DNA of 64,000 nt from Ceratopteris richardii (lineage: Eukaryota > Streptophyta > Polypodiopsida > Polypodiales > Pteridaceae): positions 142,795,139-142,859,138 of the forward strand of contig CM035439.1 of assembly GCA_020310875.1 (NCBI GenBank), written 5' to 3'. Both the position numbers and the translations under genes were made by a program. Under the pieces are notes generated by a model. It saw only the letters and a list, made by a program, of their open reading frames with translations, was not told the origin of the DNA and did not search any database. Of this stretch, positions 1 through 10,375 are shown piece by piece; position 1 is the stretch's first letter; each line of letters opens with the position of its first letter.

Positions 1-1945
1 TACACCTTGCTACCTCTGCTATGTGTCTGTTCTTTCTCTCTGCTACCCCATTTTGTTGAGGGCTATACCTGCATGTAAATTGTCTTTTGATGCCATTGAC
101 CTGCAAAAATTCAGAAAATTCATGGGAGAAGTACTCTCCCCCTCCATCGGATCTCAAAGTTTTGATAAACTTGCCAGATTCCTTCTCCACCTGTGCTTTG
201 AATTTCTTGAAGTAGTGGAACACATCTGATTTGTTTCTAATGCAATACAACCACACTTTCCTTGAAAAGTCATCAATGAAGGTTACAAAATACCTATTTC
301 TAGCAAGGGATGCTTCTCTTGTTGTAACCCAAACATCTGTGTGAATGAGGTCTAAAACATTTGCACTTACATAGGTACTCTTCTTGAAGGGAAGCCTTGA
401 TTGTTTTCCTTGTTGGCAAGCTACACAAATTTCATGCAACATTTTAGATGTAAAATTTGGTAGGCCTCTTACCAAGCTCCTCCTTTGCATGTCCTTGAGC
501 TTTTGTAGGTTGATGTGACCTATTCGTTTATGCCATAGATCCAAATCTGCTATCCTCTTGTCTCCATATGTGACATACATTGAATGGTGTGGCTGATTTA
601 TGTCCATTGTGAACATTCTCCCTTGCTTTTTTCCTTTTGCTATGAGCTTGAAACCTGCCCTTGGATCCTCAACAAAACATCCTCTTTCATTGAACCTAAC
701 TTGATAGCCTTTTTCTACCATTTGGCCTACCGAAATCAAGTTTTTGGTAATAGTAGGGACATGTAATACCTCTGATAAGCACTTTGCTCTTTGATTTCCT
801 TCCAAACTGATATCTCCCACATGTTGAATGGTATGCTCTGAGTTATCACCTATTTCCACATGCCCTTGATGCTTTGGGACCTGCAAATTACTAAAAAGAT
901 CCTTTCGACATGACATATGATTGCTACATCCACTGTCTACATACCATACATCTTCACTAGCTTGAGTTGTATCTTCACCATACCTCATGGCAAGTAAATA
1001 ATCATTCCCTTGACTGGATGATGTGTTTGCATAATTACCTTGCCCTCTATAATTGTTGTTGTTGCTTTGATTCCCTTGTCTTTGAGCTCTATGATAGCAT
1101 TCATTTGCAAAATGACCGGGCTTACCGCATATAAAGCATCCATTTGAAGTGGCTTGTCCTCTTCCACCAAATCTTGCACCTCTTCCTCTATTTGTGGCTC
1201 TTCCACCTCTTTGACCTGCATTTTCTTGTTGTCCTTGACCTCCTTGGTTGCTTTGATATCTTCCTCTTCCTCTTGTAGCACCTCGATTGTGTCTTCCTCT
1301 TCCTCTACCTGCATACAACAATTGCCCTTGGCTATCCTTGGCATTATGACCACCAAGGTTCATCTCCTCTGTCACCATGAGAGTGATTAGTTGATCAAAA
1401 TCAGGAAGAGAGTCCCTTACATACACTGAAGTTGTGAAAGCCCTCCATTTTTCATCATCCCTAAGTCCATTTAGGGTGTGGGCGACAAGATCGTCATCAT
1501 CTAGGGCACAACCGATTGACCCTAGTGCATCTGCAAGCTCCTTAACCTTTAATATGTAATCATTAGCACCTTGAGAGGGGCTTTTCCTAAGATTATTTAG
1601 CTCATTCTTGAGCTGAATTTTTCTAGCTTTTGTGGAGGTTGAGTACAATCTCTTCAAGCACTCCCACACCTTCTTCGATGTATCCAAATCTTGAATATGC
1701 CCTACCATAGAGTTGCTAATATGCTGAGATAAAATGAAAATGACCCTTTTGTCCCTTTCATCCCACTCTCTTATTGCTCTTCTCTGGTCATTGGTTGGAT
1801 TTACCTCATCTATGTAGGGTTTTGGCTCTCCACCACTCACAAGTCCCCACAAACCTTTCCCCATCAAAAAATTGCTTATTCTAAATCGCCACGGTTGGTA
1901 GTTTCCTTTTTCGAGCTTCTGAATCTGAGCGTTGAGATCAGCCAT
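1..1945 (-). CDS. Copia gag-protease-integrase polyprotein, 5' part (element A)
   Basis: Reading from an ATG at 1945 on the minus strand, the frame opens MADLNAQIQKLEKGNYQPW, a typical copia gag start. It continues through an arginine/glycine-rich stretch, a CCHC knuckle (CFICGKPGHFANEC), the protease motif DSGCSNHMS, the GAG-pre-integrase motif LWHKRIGH, and an integrase core with HTDVW and RSDGGGEYFS followed by SPQQNGVAERKNR. The order gag-PR-IN is that of copia. Gag packages the RNA, protease matures the polyprotein and integrase joins cDNA to the host DNA. The frame seems open across the whole visible stretch and leaves the window before RT. Confidence 0.85.
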   Translation of the reverse strand, partial: MADLNAQIQKLEKGNYQPWRFRISNFLMGKGLWGLVSGGEPKPYIDEVNPTNDQRRAIREWDERDKRVIFILSQHISNSMVGHIQDLDTSKKVWECLKRLYSTSTKARKIQLKNELNNLRKSPSQGANDYILKVKELADALGSIGCALDDDDLVAHTLNGLRDDEKWRAFTTSVYVRDSLPDFDQLITLMVTEEMNLGGHNAKDSQGQLLYAGRGRGRHNRGATRGRGRYQSNQGGQGQQENAGQRGGRATNRGRGARFGGRGQATSNGCFICGKPGHFANECYHRAQRQGNQSNNNNYRGQGNYANTSSSQGNDYLLAMRYGEDTTQASEDVWYVDSGCSNHMSCRKDLFSNLQVPKHQGHVEIGDNSEHTIQHVGDISLEGNQRAKCLSEVLHVPTITKNLISVGQMVEKGYQVRFNERGCFVEDPRAGFKLIAKGKKQGRMFTMDINQPHHSMYVTYGDKRIADLDLWHKRIGHINLQKLKDMQRRSLVRGLPNFTSKMLHEICVACQQGKQSRLPFKKSTYVSANVLDLIHTDVWVTTREASLARNRYFVTFIDDFSRKVWLYCIRNKSDVFHYFKKFKAQVEKESGKFIKTLRSDGGGEYFSHEFSEFLQVNGIKRQFTCRYSPQQNGVAERKNRHIAEVARC

Positions 1946-2179
1946 GGTGCCTCCTAACTCTTTTGAACCTCCCCCTTGATGCAATGAAGTTGAAAAGGAT
2001 GGCTTTTACCTCAAAAAATAGAGCTACTCCTCTTGATGAAGCTTCGTCTTTGATTTGATGATGTATTTGCTTCCCCTTGTTGTTGACGTGCCCGTTCTTT
2101 GCTTCCTTCCTTCAAAATTTGATGAAGTCTTCACTTCACTTCAGTAGCTCCTTCTTCTCTCTTTGATACTCCACTTATA

Positions 2180-2191
2180 GCTCTGATACCA
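2180..2191 (-). other. Primer-binding site of element A
   Basis: GCTCTGATACCA on the plus strand is the complement of TGGTATCAGAGC, the initiator-Met-tRNA primer site used by most plant copia elements. It lies one base from the LTR edge. Confidence 0.85.
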
Positions 2192-2192
2192 C

Positions 2193-2992
2193 TGTTGGAG
2201 GATAAACACTCCTATGTGCACAACAAAAGCAAATGAACCCTCCTAGGATCCTGAAATTTTTCAGACATAGGCTCTGTATTTTTTGAGTTTCTCTAAGTAT
2301 GTGCAGAGATTGAAAATGAAATTTTTCAGGCATAAACTAGAATTTAAGAGCTTTCAAATGAGAGTAAAATCACTCCATTTGGATACTGGATGATGCCTCA
2401 ACCAGCTTCAACAAAACAGATAACTTGATCTCTTCACAGAGTATGAGCTAACTAGACAGACACTATTCTGGACATTTCTCTGCACATGTGCAGGTTCTGA
2501 ACCTGAGACTTATAGCAGACAAAGTAGAACTTATAAGCTTTCCAACAAGACAAAAATCATTGCAAATGGATTCTGGATGAAGGAGAAACAACAATTACAA
2601 GACCGGGGGGTCTGCCAAAAACATCTAGATAGATAGAGTGTGTAAAAGTGAAATTTCTGCAAAATATGCAGAGAACAGCTAGTAGGGGGTGTGCTTAAGC
2701 AAGGGGGCAGCTTGGGCACGTATTTCCACGACTCTAAGTCATAATACAACTCATTAGAGGTTTTAAAGACCTCATACTAACCTCTTTAACCAATCAAAAG
2801 CATATACATGTCAAAAGTGAGGTCCAATCACATCAAGAGGTGAGCTAAATCTTCTCTAATCAAATTCTTTCCATTATGGGCATGATTTTATGCCTCCAAC
2901 TCGTGGAAATCAGCCTCCTTTGATTGTGGATGATGTGGAAGGTTCAATTTGGGGCATGTTCCCACACTCTTGAGCTTGAAAAACTTTCAACA
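2193..2992 (-). repeat. 5' LTR of element A
   Basis: On the plus strand the block opens TGTTGGAGGATAAAC next to the primer site and ends ...CTTTCAACA, so it carries the TG...CA ends of an LTR of about 800 bp. The right edge is set by the CAACA end and by gypsy gag sequence resuming at 2993. The partner LTR is outside the window, so the right edge is an inference. Confidence 0.65.
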
Positions 2993-3300
2993 TTGATAGT
3001 TGCCACTATTCAAGGGTTGAAACCAAGCTGAGGCAGTACCCTTAAGAGTTAAACCAAATGCCTCAAATTGTGTGAACAAGTCCTCAACTTGTTCAGCTCA
3101 ACACTTGTTTGAACTCAGCGACATGATCATAAGGGTCTCTGAACCCATCAAAATAGTTCTTCATTGCCTTAACCACCTAAGAGGGTCGAAGGGTTCTTGA
3201 GTGCTCTCGTGGTCTAGGTAATGGAAACTCATGTTCATCTCTTTGATGCCTATGTGCTCGATGTCTCTCTCTTTTAGGTCTTTCACGTTCATGTCCTGAT
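2993..3300 (-). pseudogene. Gypsy gag fragment (element G)
   Basis: The minus strand codes for FDGFRDPYDHVAEFKQV and, further on, LKGTASAWFQPL. These match the retrotransposon gag domain of plant gypsy elements (the D-P-x-x-H-V and L-x-G-x-A-x-x-W-F signatures). An arginine/glutamate-rich stretch precedes them. Copia A abuts it at 2992 and copia B at 3301, so only about 300 bp are left here. The fragment is broken. Confidence 0.65.
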
Positions 3301-3715
3301 TGTTGACGACATGATTGCTCCTACTTCATCTACATTTGTATCCGCATGGTGCATCTCCATTTTGTATCCAGGAGGCACTCCATTTCTAGTCTATTTCCAT
3401 TTTATATTGTATTTCCTTTGTATTTGGGCACCTTGCCATGTGCTTCTACCAGTTGTATTCATTCTCCTTTCAAGAGACTTATCCCACATATGATGTACTT
3501 TTGAGAGCCCCTCCCAAATCTATATAAGGAGGGCCTCTCCCCTCATTTGTACTTGGTTAGAAGCTTGAGGAGCCTACTCCATGCTCTTGGCAAGCTCATT
3601 TCTAATCCACATGAGTTTACCCATTTCATGGTCTACTCATTTTGTGTCTCACACATTCTTTTTTTTGTGAGAGTACTTTACTTTTCATTTTGCTTCCGCA
3701 TGTGTACTCTCTACA
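3301..3715 (+). repeat. 5' LTR of element B
   Basis: Runs from TGTTGACGACATGATTGCTC to ...TGTGTACTCTCTACA and is matched along its length by 18527-18944. A TATATAAGGAGG promoter element is at 3521. It is directly followed by a primer-site-like sequence. Confidence 0.9.
3521..3530 (+). promoter_or_regulatory. TATA box in the 5' LTR of B
   Basis: TATATAAGGA lies about half way through the LTR, after a C-rich stretch (CCCCTCCCAAATC). The same box is kept in the 3' LTR at 18748-18757. Confidence 0.6.
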
Positions 3716-3730
3716 TGGTATGAGAGTGCT
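3716..3730 (+). other. Primer-binding site of element B (diverged)
   Basis: TGGTATGAGAGTGCT directly abuts the LTR and differs by one base from the plant copia Met-tRNA site TGGTATCAGAG over the first 11 bases. Confidence 0.7.
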
Positions 3731-4542
3731 AGGTGGAGGTCTTGGTGGTGCATTTGGCGATCGTTTTGGTGATGGTGGTGCGTCACTTTGGTGGTGTGCT
3801 TTCTCCTCATTGAGAGAAGCCTTTTGCCATCAACTTTTGAGCCTCATCTTGCCCATTTACCCACCCATCCACTCTTTCTCCCCATTTCCCCTCCCTCCCA
3901 CCCTCACTATTGGCGTTCTTTGGTGCTTTACAATGATTTACGATTTGTTTTATGACCAATTTTAAAGCATTGAGCATTGCATCTCATATTTTTTGAAGTG
4001 TTTATAAATACTATTGCACAATTCGTTGGTCATTTCTATCGTCTTCCTTGCGGTGTCATGCCATAGCTCATGACCTTTGTGATGGATCTCTAAGATTAAC
4101 GTGATTATCACCACTATTATGGTGTGTTTTCCTTCCCCTTTTTCCTTCCATTGGGATCAATAATTTTCATGTGCAGTACTCACTACTAAAGGTTCACAAG
4201 TAACTCTTTGTGTTCCTTCCATTAGGATCAGTAACTCTCTTGCACTGTTGCTTGGTTCCATAGGCTTAGTGCATTCCTTGCATTGTCAAATTCATGGTGT
4301 ATAGCAGCATCGGAGCTCTAAATGCAGAGTTGTGCATATGGCTTTATCAGACGTCAATGCCATGGCTAAGGCAGGTTTGATTGTAATGATCGAATGAGGC
4401 TCTTCAAAGACACATAGCAGAGAGGAGAAATCAAACCAAAGGTCTTGGAACAATCCGAGAGAGATCAGAGAGAGAGGAAAGAAAGTTCAAGCACAAACTC
4501 ATTGAGTATCTGGTTAAGGAGAACACAATAGTGGGCTTCACC

Positions 4543-4590
4543 ATCTCTGAGAGAGAAAGAGAGAGAGAGAGAGGAAGAGAGAGAAATTGT
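4543..4590 (+). repeat. (GA)n microsatellite
   Basis: A run of GAGAGA units with a few interruptions inside the leader of B. Confidence 0.85.
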
Positions 4591-5854
4591 GCCATAACCT
4601 CTCTATCCTGCAACATCTTCTCTGTAGCACACGAACGCAAAGAAACCAAGCGCCATCCTCTGTTTTGTGCCTCATTTTCAGTCTCTGTGCACAGCAACTC
4701 CCATGGTGAGCAAGGCATCATCTGCTCTTTGCCAGAGAAAGAGAGAAAAGAGACAGGATCAAAAGAGTTCGCCATATCTCTCTGAGATGAGAAAGCGCTG
4801 AGCATTCTTCTGTGTGGGCTTCGTCACTCAGGCCATCTGCACTTCTTGCACTGTAACTTCTTCAGGGCAGTAATGTACACACATCACCTTATCTCACAAA
4901 GTGTTTACAGCCTTGTCTCATGTCCATGTAGGATTCCTTATGGTCTCCTAATAACCTATCAGTTAACCAGCTTTCAAACGATGAGCAATCCCCTCGCTCT
5001 CGATAGTTATCAGTGATCACATGGCTTGCAGGCACTAACACGAGGTATGCCGAATCTGTCCAGATTGTATATACCAAAAAAAAAGCAACCTACCTCACTG
5101 AATATAACGTCACACTTGCATGTCACCAAATCTTGCTCCACGACAATATGATCTACTACATGATCGGTGGATGCATAATTTTCGGAGAGTAATCACAGTC
5201 TGGTAGGTAGACATGACTCTTGAGTCTACTCATTTGTGCAGCCAGCCTGTCATCGCACGTGAATTACTGATTCTGCAACAGGAAGTAGTCAGTCACAAAG
5301 GCACATGAGTCATGCCATTGTGCTCTACGACATATGGTGGCCAGTCTATATGATACATGGCATCGAGTCTTTTTTCATGATGGCTGATGTTGTTCCTCAT
5401 GATCTATGATCTAGTGAGTCTTGGTGCACTGATGTTTAATTGGATCTAGGTCATCACATTAGTTATGATGATAGGTTTGGATGATGATGGTCAAATGAAC
5501 CTCTAACATTAGTAAGCGTCGACAAATTTGTAGCCCAATCGATGAACCTGCACGTCAGTCAATTCTCATGTACTTGCATTTACAGTTCCAAGATGAAATA
5601 CGTGTAGTTAATAATATCTCATGTTTAACTGCCACTTATCTTCTCCATTCATTGTCTATTGTGTTAAATTCTTCCAACTCAATTGCAATGACATCACCAA
5701 AGTGATCGACTTTGACACTTTAATAATTGGCCCTCATTTGTAATCCTCACAAGAGCTTACCTCTTTTGGCACACTCAAGGCACTAAGTGCCTTCCTCTTT
5801 GTACACTCAAAATATAAAAAGAAGAATCTTTTGTGTGTGCAGGTGTGGATTGGA

Positions 5855-6010
5855 GGCTAGTCTAAGCCCACCCACCAAACTCTCTCCAAGTGTCTAAGCC
5901 TACTCTAAGGCTCCATTGGTGTACAACAGGCTAATCCAAGCCCCCTCTTCTCGCGTCGACTTATCTTGGTGTTGTACAAGTGCAAGGCTACTCTAAGCCC
6001 CCCCCCTCTC
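5855..6010 (+). repeat. Four imperfect GGCTA(C/G)TCTAAGCCC repeats
   Basis: Units resembling AGGCTACTCTAAGCCCC recur near 5863, 5900, 5930 and 5990 with 20-45 bp between them, just before the gag start of B. Too diverged and uneven for a satellite. Confidence 0.5.
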
Positions 6011-6131
6011 CCCAAGAATTTTAAGTGTGGTGTCCAGTTGTTCATTTCAAGCTTTGCAATTATTTTGAAGCGGTATTTTTGGCAAGTACCTTTGATAGTG
6101 TTTCTAAACACTTTATCCTCAAAGCTTTGTA

Positions 6132-7898
6132 ATGACCAATAGTGAAGGTAGCTCATTATCTATGGCTAACTTCTTACCCTCTTTCACTCCTATTTTTATG
6201 CCTAAGGATGAACGGCTCAATGGACAAAATTACACTCTATGAAAAGATGTCATGCGCACCTATCTCTACACAAATCTCCTTCATGAGGTAGTAGATGGGT
6301 CAGACCCCAAACCCAATAGGGATACCAACTTAGACAATTGGCATGTGTGGAATGTCAAGGACAAAAAAGCTTTAGGTGAGCTGTTACTTGCTTGCGATGA
6401 ACTGACAAAAGGACATATCACTGCCTGCAAACATCCAAGGATGCTTGGGATACGTTTTCCAGCTTTGTATGAAGACAAAACCCCTTCGAAAATATATGCA
6501 TTAGAGGCCAAGTTTCATAATTTGACCATTCGGCCACACGACAAAATTACCAAGGCCATAGCCCACTTTGAGGACTACCAGCATAAATTAGCACTATGTG
6601 GTAGGCGAACCTCTAGTGAAGACATGGCCATTAGGCTTTTTAACAAGTTACCTAAGTCGTACGAGACATTTGTCACAACTTTGTATAATCGTGGCCAAGT
6701 CTTAACTTGGGAAGAGGTTTCTCGACTATTGCTCCTTCACGACTCGCGAGCCAAATCGACTTCCTCCGAAGAGTTTGCCATGAAGGCCAAAGGCCCATTC
6801 AATAGAGGCAAAACCACAAGTCATCATGATAGCAATGGATCTAAGCAAGGATCGCATAACTCATCGAAAGAAGTTCACCTGTAATTTTTGTGGAAAATCA
6901 GGACACTTAGAAAAGTTCTGCTATAAAAAGAAACAATCATCGAAGGCTTCTACATCCAGGCAAGCATCTAAAGGATCCCAACATAGATCCCAGTGCTCTA
7001 GTAAGGAACTTTTCATCTCCACAAAAGCCAATTCCCTAGTTACTTCTAGCTCCCCACATGAGTTGATCTTTGATAGCGGAGCTACCTCCCATATGTGCAA
7101 AGACAAAGACTCCTTTGAAGAACTCGAAGAGCACACGGGAGAAGTCTATCTTGGCAACAACAAAAGTTTACCATCGAAGGAAAAGGGAAAGTTCAAATTA
7201 CCAACAATCAGGGGGAATGCAAGTCTTTATCCAATGTTCTTTTTGTTCCAAATTTATGTATGAATCTACTTTCCATCAAGGCCATTATAGATCAGGACAA
7301 ACAAGTATGGTTTGATAACACCTCAGTTAAGGTAGTTGATCCCCATACAAAGGATGTCATTGCTCAAGGTATCAAAGAAAAGGGCCTCTACAAGCTATCT
7401 TGCTTTGTATCCAAAGAATCAACCTCAAGTTTGTGGCACCAAAGATTTGGCCACGCTTCTTACTTATCAAAAATCTCTTCATCCCAACTTGTGAAGGGAT
7501 TGCCAAAGATCGGGCAACTTACTGATGTCTGCCAAGCTTGCACCCAAGGCAAGCAACATAGGGCCCTAGTTCCCAAGGAAGCTTCAACACGAGCGAGGAA
7601 CCCTCTAGCCCTTATCCACATGGACTTATGTGGACCAATGAACACCCCATCCCTGAGTGGATCCATCTACTTTTATCTTCTAGTAGATGACTACTCTCTC
7701 TATATTTGGGTGTACTTTTTGAAGTCAAAGGCAGACACATTCTCTAAGTTTCAAACTTGGATCAAGGAAGTTGAGAATGAAGCTTCAACTAAAGTTAAAA
7801 CCATCAGAACAGATGGAGGTGGTGAGTTTATCAATCATGACTTTGATAACTTTCTCAACCAGAAAGGGATCAAAAGACAAGTCACTCAGCCTCATACT
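6132..7898 (+). pseudogene. Copia gag-protease-integrase (element B, first half)
   Basis: Begins at an ATG near 6132 and shows copia gag, a CCHC knuckle (CNFCGKSGHLEKFC), the protease motif FDSGATSHMC, the GAG-pre-integrase motif [13 protein letters not shown] with the C-x2-C of the integrase zinc site, and the core motifs HMDLCG and RTDGGGEFI. The block stops where element C is inserted, and integrase sequence continues on the far side at 16391. The coding region carries several breaks and is a fossil. Confidence 0.85.
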
Positions 7899-8975
7899 TG
7901 TGAAGAGAGATGGTGGATGCAATCCAAAGATGAGTAGGTGCTGCTACAACCAGCTTCACACCAGCCAACTGAGACTTCAGAGTTGATTAGTAGACCCTTT
8001 GAGCTTCCTAAATCCACTAAAATATCAGCAAGGTACTTTGGAACATGTATCCCAAAAGTTTAGGTCAAGTCAGACTAGTTGCAAAATGACTAGCTCCCAA
8101 AACTTGCTATTTTTGGACATACACTTGCTGGAAAAAATGAACAGTGCTCTCAACCTGGTAGGAATTAGAAAATTTCCTTTTGGGCATAGCAAATAGACTT
8201 AGTAAGCTTCCCAATCCAAGTTAAAACACTTCAATTGATGGACTGAGTACTAAGAACAAGTTTCATCAATTTCTGGAACATGCCCACCATTCTCGGGGCT
8301 CTGCAGAGATAGACCAGTGAGTTGTAAATTGCAGATATCTTCAAACATATTAATTCAATGACCATGACAATTTATAGGTAGAAACTAAACAGTGAGAGCT
8401 ATCCAAGCACTTTAAATCACTGAAAAAGATTGAGTAAAACTCGAGATATGACCTTCTGAAGGTACTGCTCTGAGTGAGTATAGCAGAGAACAAAACAGAG
8501 AAGTAGATGATAATAAATGTATAGATTCACATATGATTACAACCACATTGGCAATGAATCTTTGCACAATGGGAGTAGAATGATAGAGCTATGGAGTAAG
8601 CTCTTCAATCTCTACAAAATGACATCAAGTGGTCACGTACAAGGCTTGCTAATCGCCTCTTCCTTCTTGCTCCTTTTATAGCTATTCTTGGAGGGAATTT
8701 TGAATTCGAATTCGAATGGCTCCACCTAAAAGTGATCCCCAAAGTTAGGAGAGATTCCCTCAGCTCAAAAATTCGTGATTTTTGTAGTTAGAGCCACGAA
8801 ATTGCTTTTACATCATGCATGAGGTAAGCCATTCTTTTCCTTTTTTCTTTTTCCATTTACAAGAGATAAAATGAACTCTTTTACAAGAGGTGTTCACATG
8901 ACTACTCATGTGACTTACAAATGAGGATAATATCAAGAATATCAAGCATGTAGGCTTGGGAAAAATGCACCAACA
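7899..8975 (-). repeat. 3' LTR of element C
   Basis: About 1.08 kb from TGTGAAGAGAGATGG to ...AATGCACCAACA, closely matching the LTRs of F (25878-26955, 31236-32313) and, in reverse orientation, those of E. Confidence 0.9.
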
Positions 8976-8990
8976 GCTCCCCCTCAAGCC
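8976..8990 (-). other. Polypurine tract of element C
   Basis: GCTCCCCCTCAAGCC on the plus strand, i.e. a G/A-rich tract on the element strand, abuts the inner edge of the 3' LTR. Plus-strand DNA priming starts at such tracts. Confidence 0.8.
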
Positions 8991-8999
8991 TAACATGCT

Positions 9000-9664
9000 T
9001 GGCCTTCAAATAAGTCTTCAATTGTCCTTGATTTCCTGCAAGCCAATCATCAACTTGAATCTACTTAACTTCGTACCATCAAGAGCTTTCGTCAACATGT
9101 CTGCACATTGCATATCTGTAGAGACATAGGATAGTTGAATATCCTTGCTCATTAGCTTCTCCCTTACATAATGGTAGTGGACTTAAATATGCTTGGTTCT
9201 AGCATGGTATACCGGATTAGCTGCTAGATGTAGTGAGCTTGTGTTGTCACCAAAAATATGAGGTGTTGAAGAATGAAGTCCAAGATCTGTGTACAAAGAC
9301 TTTAACCACATGATTTCTTGAGTTGCATTAGCCAAACCTCTATATTCAGCTTCAGTAGAAGATAATGCCACGGTTGGTTGCTTCTTCGATGACCAAGAAA
9401 TGATTTTTGAACCTGCAAATGATATATACCCGGATGTGCTTCTTTTATCATCTCTAGATCCGGCCCTATCTGCATCTGAGTAGACCTTTAGCTCAATATC
9501 TGAAGTATATGAATAGAACAAACCTTCATTCATGGTCCCTTTTAGGTACTTGAGGACTCTCTTGACCGCTTCCATATGTGGTCTTCTCGGCTTATGCATA
9601 AACTGACTCAATATGCTAACACTATAGCATATATCCACCCTTGTGAGTGTTGCATAGTTCAAAC
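9000..9664 (-). pseudogene. Copia RNase H and RT tail (element C)
   Basis: The minus strand codes for the end of RT (YSVSILSQFMHKP) and for RNase H with VYSDADRAGS, SSTEAEYRGL and the tail HARTKHI. The order and spacing match elements E and F. The block ends where element D is inserted, and RT sequence continues beyond it at 15260. Confidence 0.85.
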
Positions 9665-10347
9665 TGTAAGACAATAGTTACGCAATATAACACAGGAGCA
9701 ATAGCAGAGAAGATAACAGATATAGGAGAATCTCAACAATTTTCTACTAGCAGCAAGTACAAAGATGATGGCGTTGTCCACCCGTGCGCTCTCAAGGTAG
9801 AGCTTAAATGGTGATCTAGACAACTCTAGATAGGGAGATACAAGGTAGAGGTATGCTGGCTCAACTCAATGTCTTAGGTAGTGCAGAAGTCATGTATATA
9901 TAGGATCATGGGTGGCCTGCCATGGACGGCTATACATGGGCGGTAGGGCGTGGGCGGCCACCACCCGCGTAATTGCCATACACGGCTTAGACTGGTTGAA
10001 CCGACCTAACAAATATAATGATTTCTGACTCCGACAGGGAATATTCCATGGAATATTCCCTTTACCGTCGCGCCGGGGGCGCTGCCCCCGGACCCCCACC
10101 AGGGGGCCCGCTGGCCCCCTTGGACCCCCCAGCCGGGGCTGCTCACCGCTGCCCCGGACCCCACAATTGGGGACCCTGGTAACTCCCTTTCCTTATAATA
10201 TCTTACATGGTCCAATATGACCTTCATCCAACATTCAAGTTGGGATTCCCATCAATTGGGTAATGCACGCTTGGCTTCTCCTCATAAAGGGGGCCTTACA
10301 AAATGTGCATACAATCATGAGGGGTAGACATTGATCATACTCTAACA
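9665..10347 (-). repeat. 3' LTR of element D
   Basis: 683 bp from TGTAAGACAATAGTTACG to ...CATACTCTAACA. It holds a TATATATAGG box, a perfect 24-bp palindrome (10037-10060) and a very G/C-rich block (10065-10170) with strong hairpin potential. Confidence 0.95.
10037..10060. repeat. Perfect 24-bp palindrome in LTR of D
   Basis: The segment is identical to its own reverse complement and is centred on CCATGG (GGGAATATT...AATATTCCC). The same palindrome recurs at 14915-14938 in the other LTR. It is followed by the hairpin CCGGGGGC-GCT-GCCCCCGG at 10073-10091. Confidence 0.95.
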
Positions 10348-10357
10348 CCCCCCCTCA
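10348..10357 (-). other. Polypurine tract of element D
   Basis: CCCCCCCTCA on the plus strand (TGAGGGGGGG on the element strand) sits directly against the inner edge of the 3' LTR. Confidence 0.85.
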
Positions 10358-10375
10358 ATGTTTACCGATGATAAA

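Larger units (their letters stand above)
1..2992 (-). mobile_element. Copia element A (runs off left edge)
   Basis: Ty1/copia retrotransposon on the minus strand; only its 5' half is in the window. Visible parts, in element order, are a 5' LTR (2193-2992), a Met-tRNA primer site (2180-2191) and a gag-protease-integrase reading frame (1945 down to 1). The RT/RNase H half and the 3' LTR lie to the left of position 1, so no target-site duplication can be tested. The sequence directly right of 2992 reads as gypsy gag on the minus strand, so A appears to have inserted into the gag region of gypsy G. The visible part looks whole. Confidence 0.85.
3731..6131 (+). other. Long leader of element B, no recognised gene
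   Basis: About 2.4 kb between primer site and gag, far longer than is usual for copia. I see no conserved coding motif. It holds a G/T-rich stretch just after the primer site, a (GA)n microsatellite near 4545-4590, and near its end several imperfect repeats of AGGCTACTCTAAGCCCC. It may hold further inserted or captured DNA, but I could not find ends. Confidence 0.5.

Noticed and set aside
985-1356. Lys/Glu-rich 123-codon minus-strand protein
   Set aside because: It is a shadow frame of the RG-rich gag part of element A; such Glu-rich shadows recur over the RG-rich gag of E, F and P.
2193-3715. One large LTR spanning both blocks
   Set aside because: Gypsy gag coding at 2993-3300 separates them, and 3301-3715 pairs with 18527-18944.
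4431-4805. Host gene around the (GA)n stretch
   Set aside because: Frames on both strands are driven by the simple repeat and show no conserved motif.
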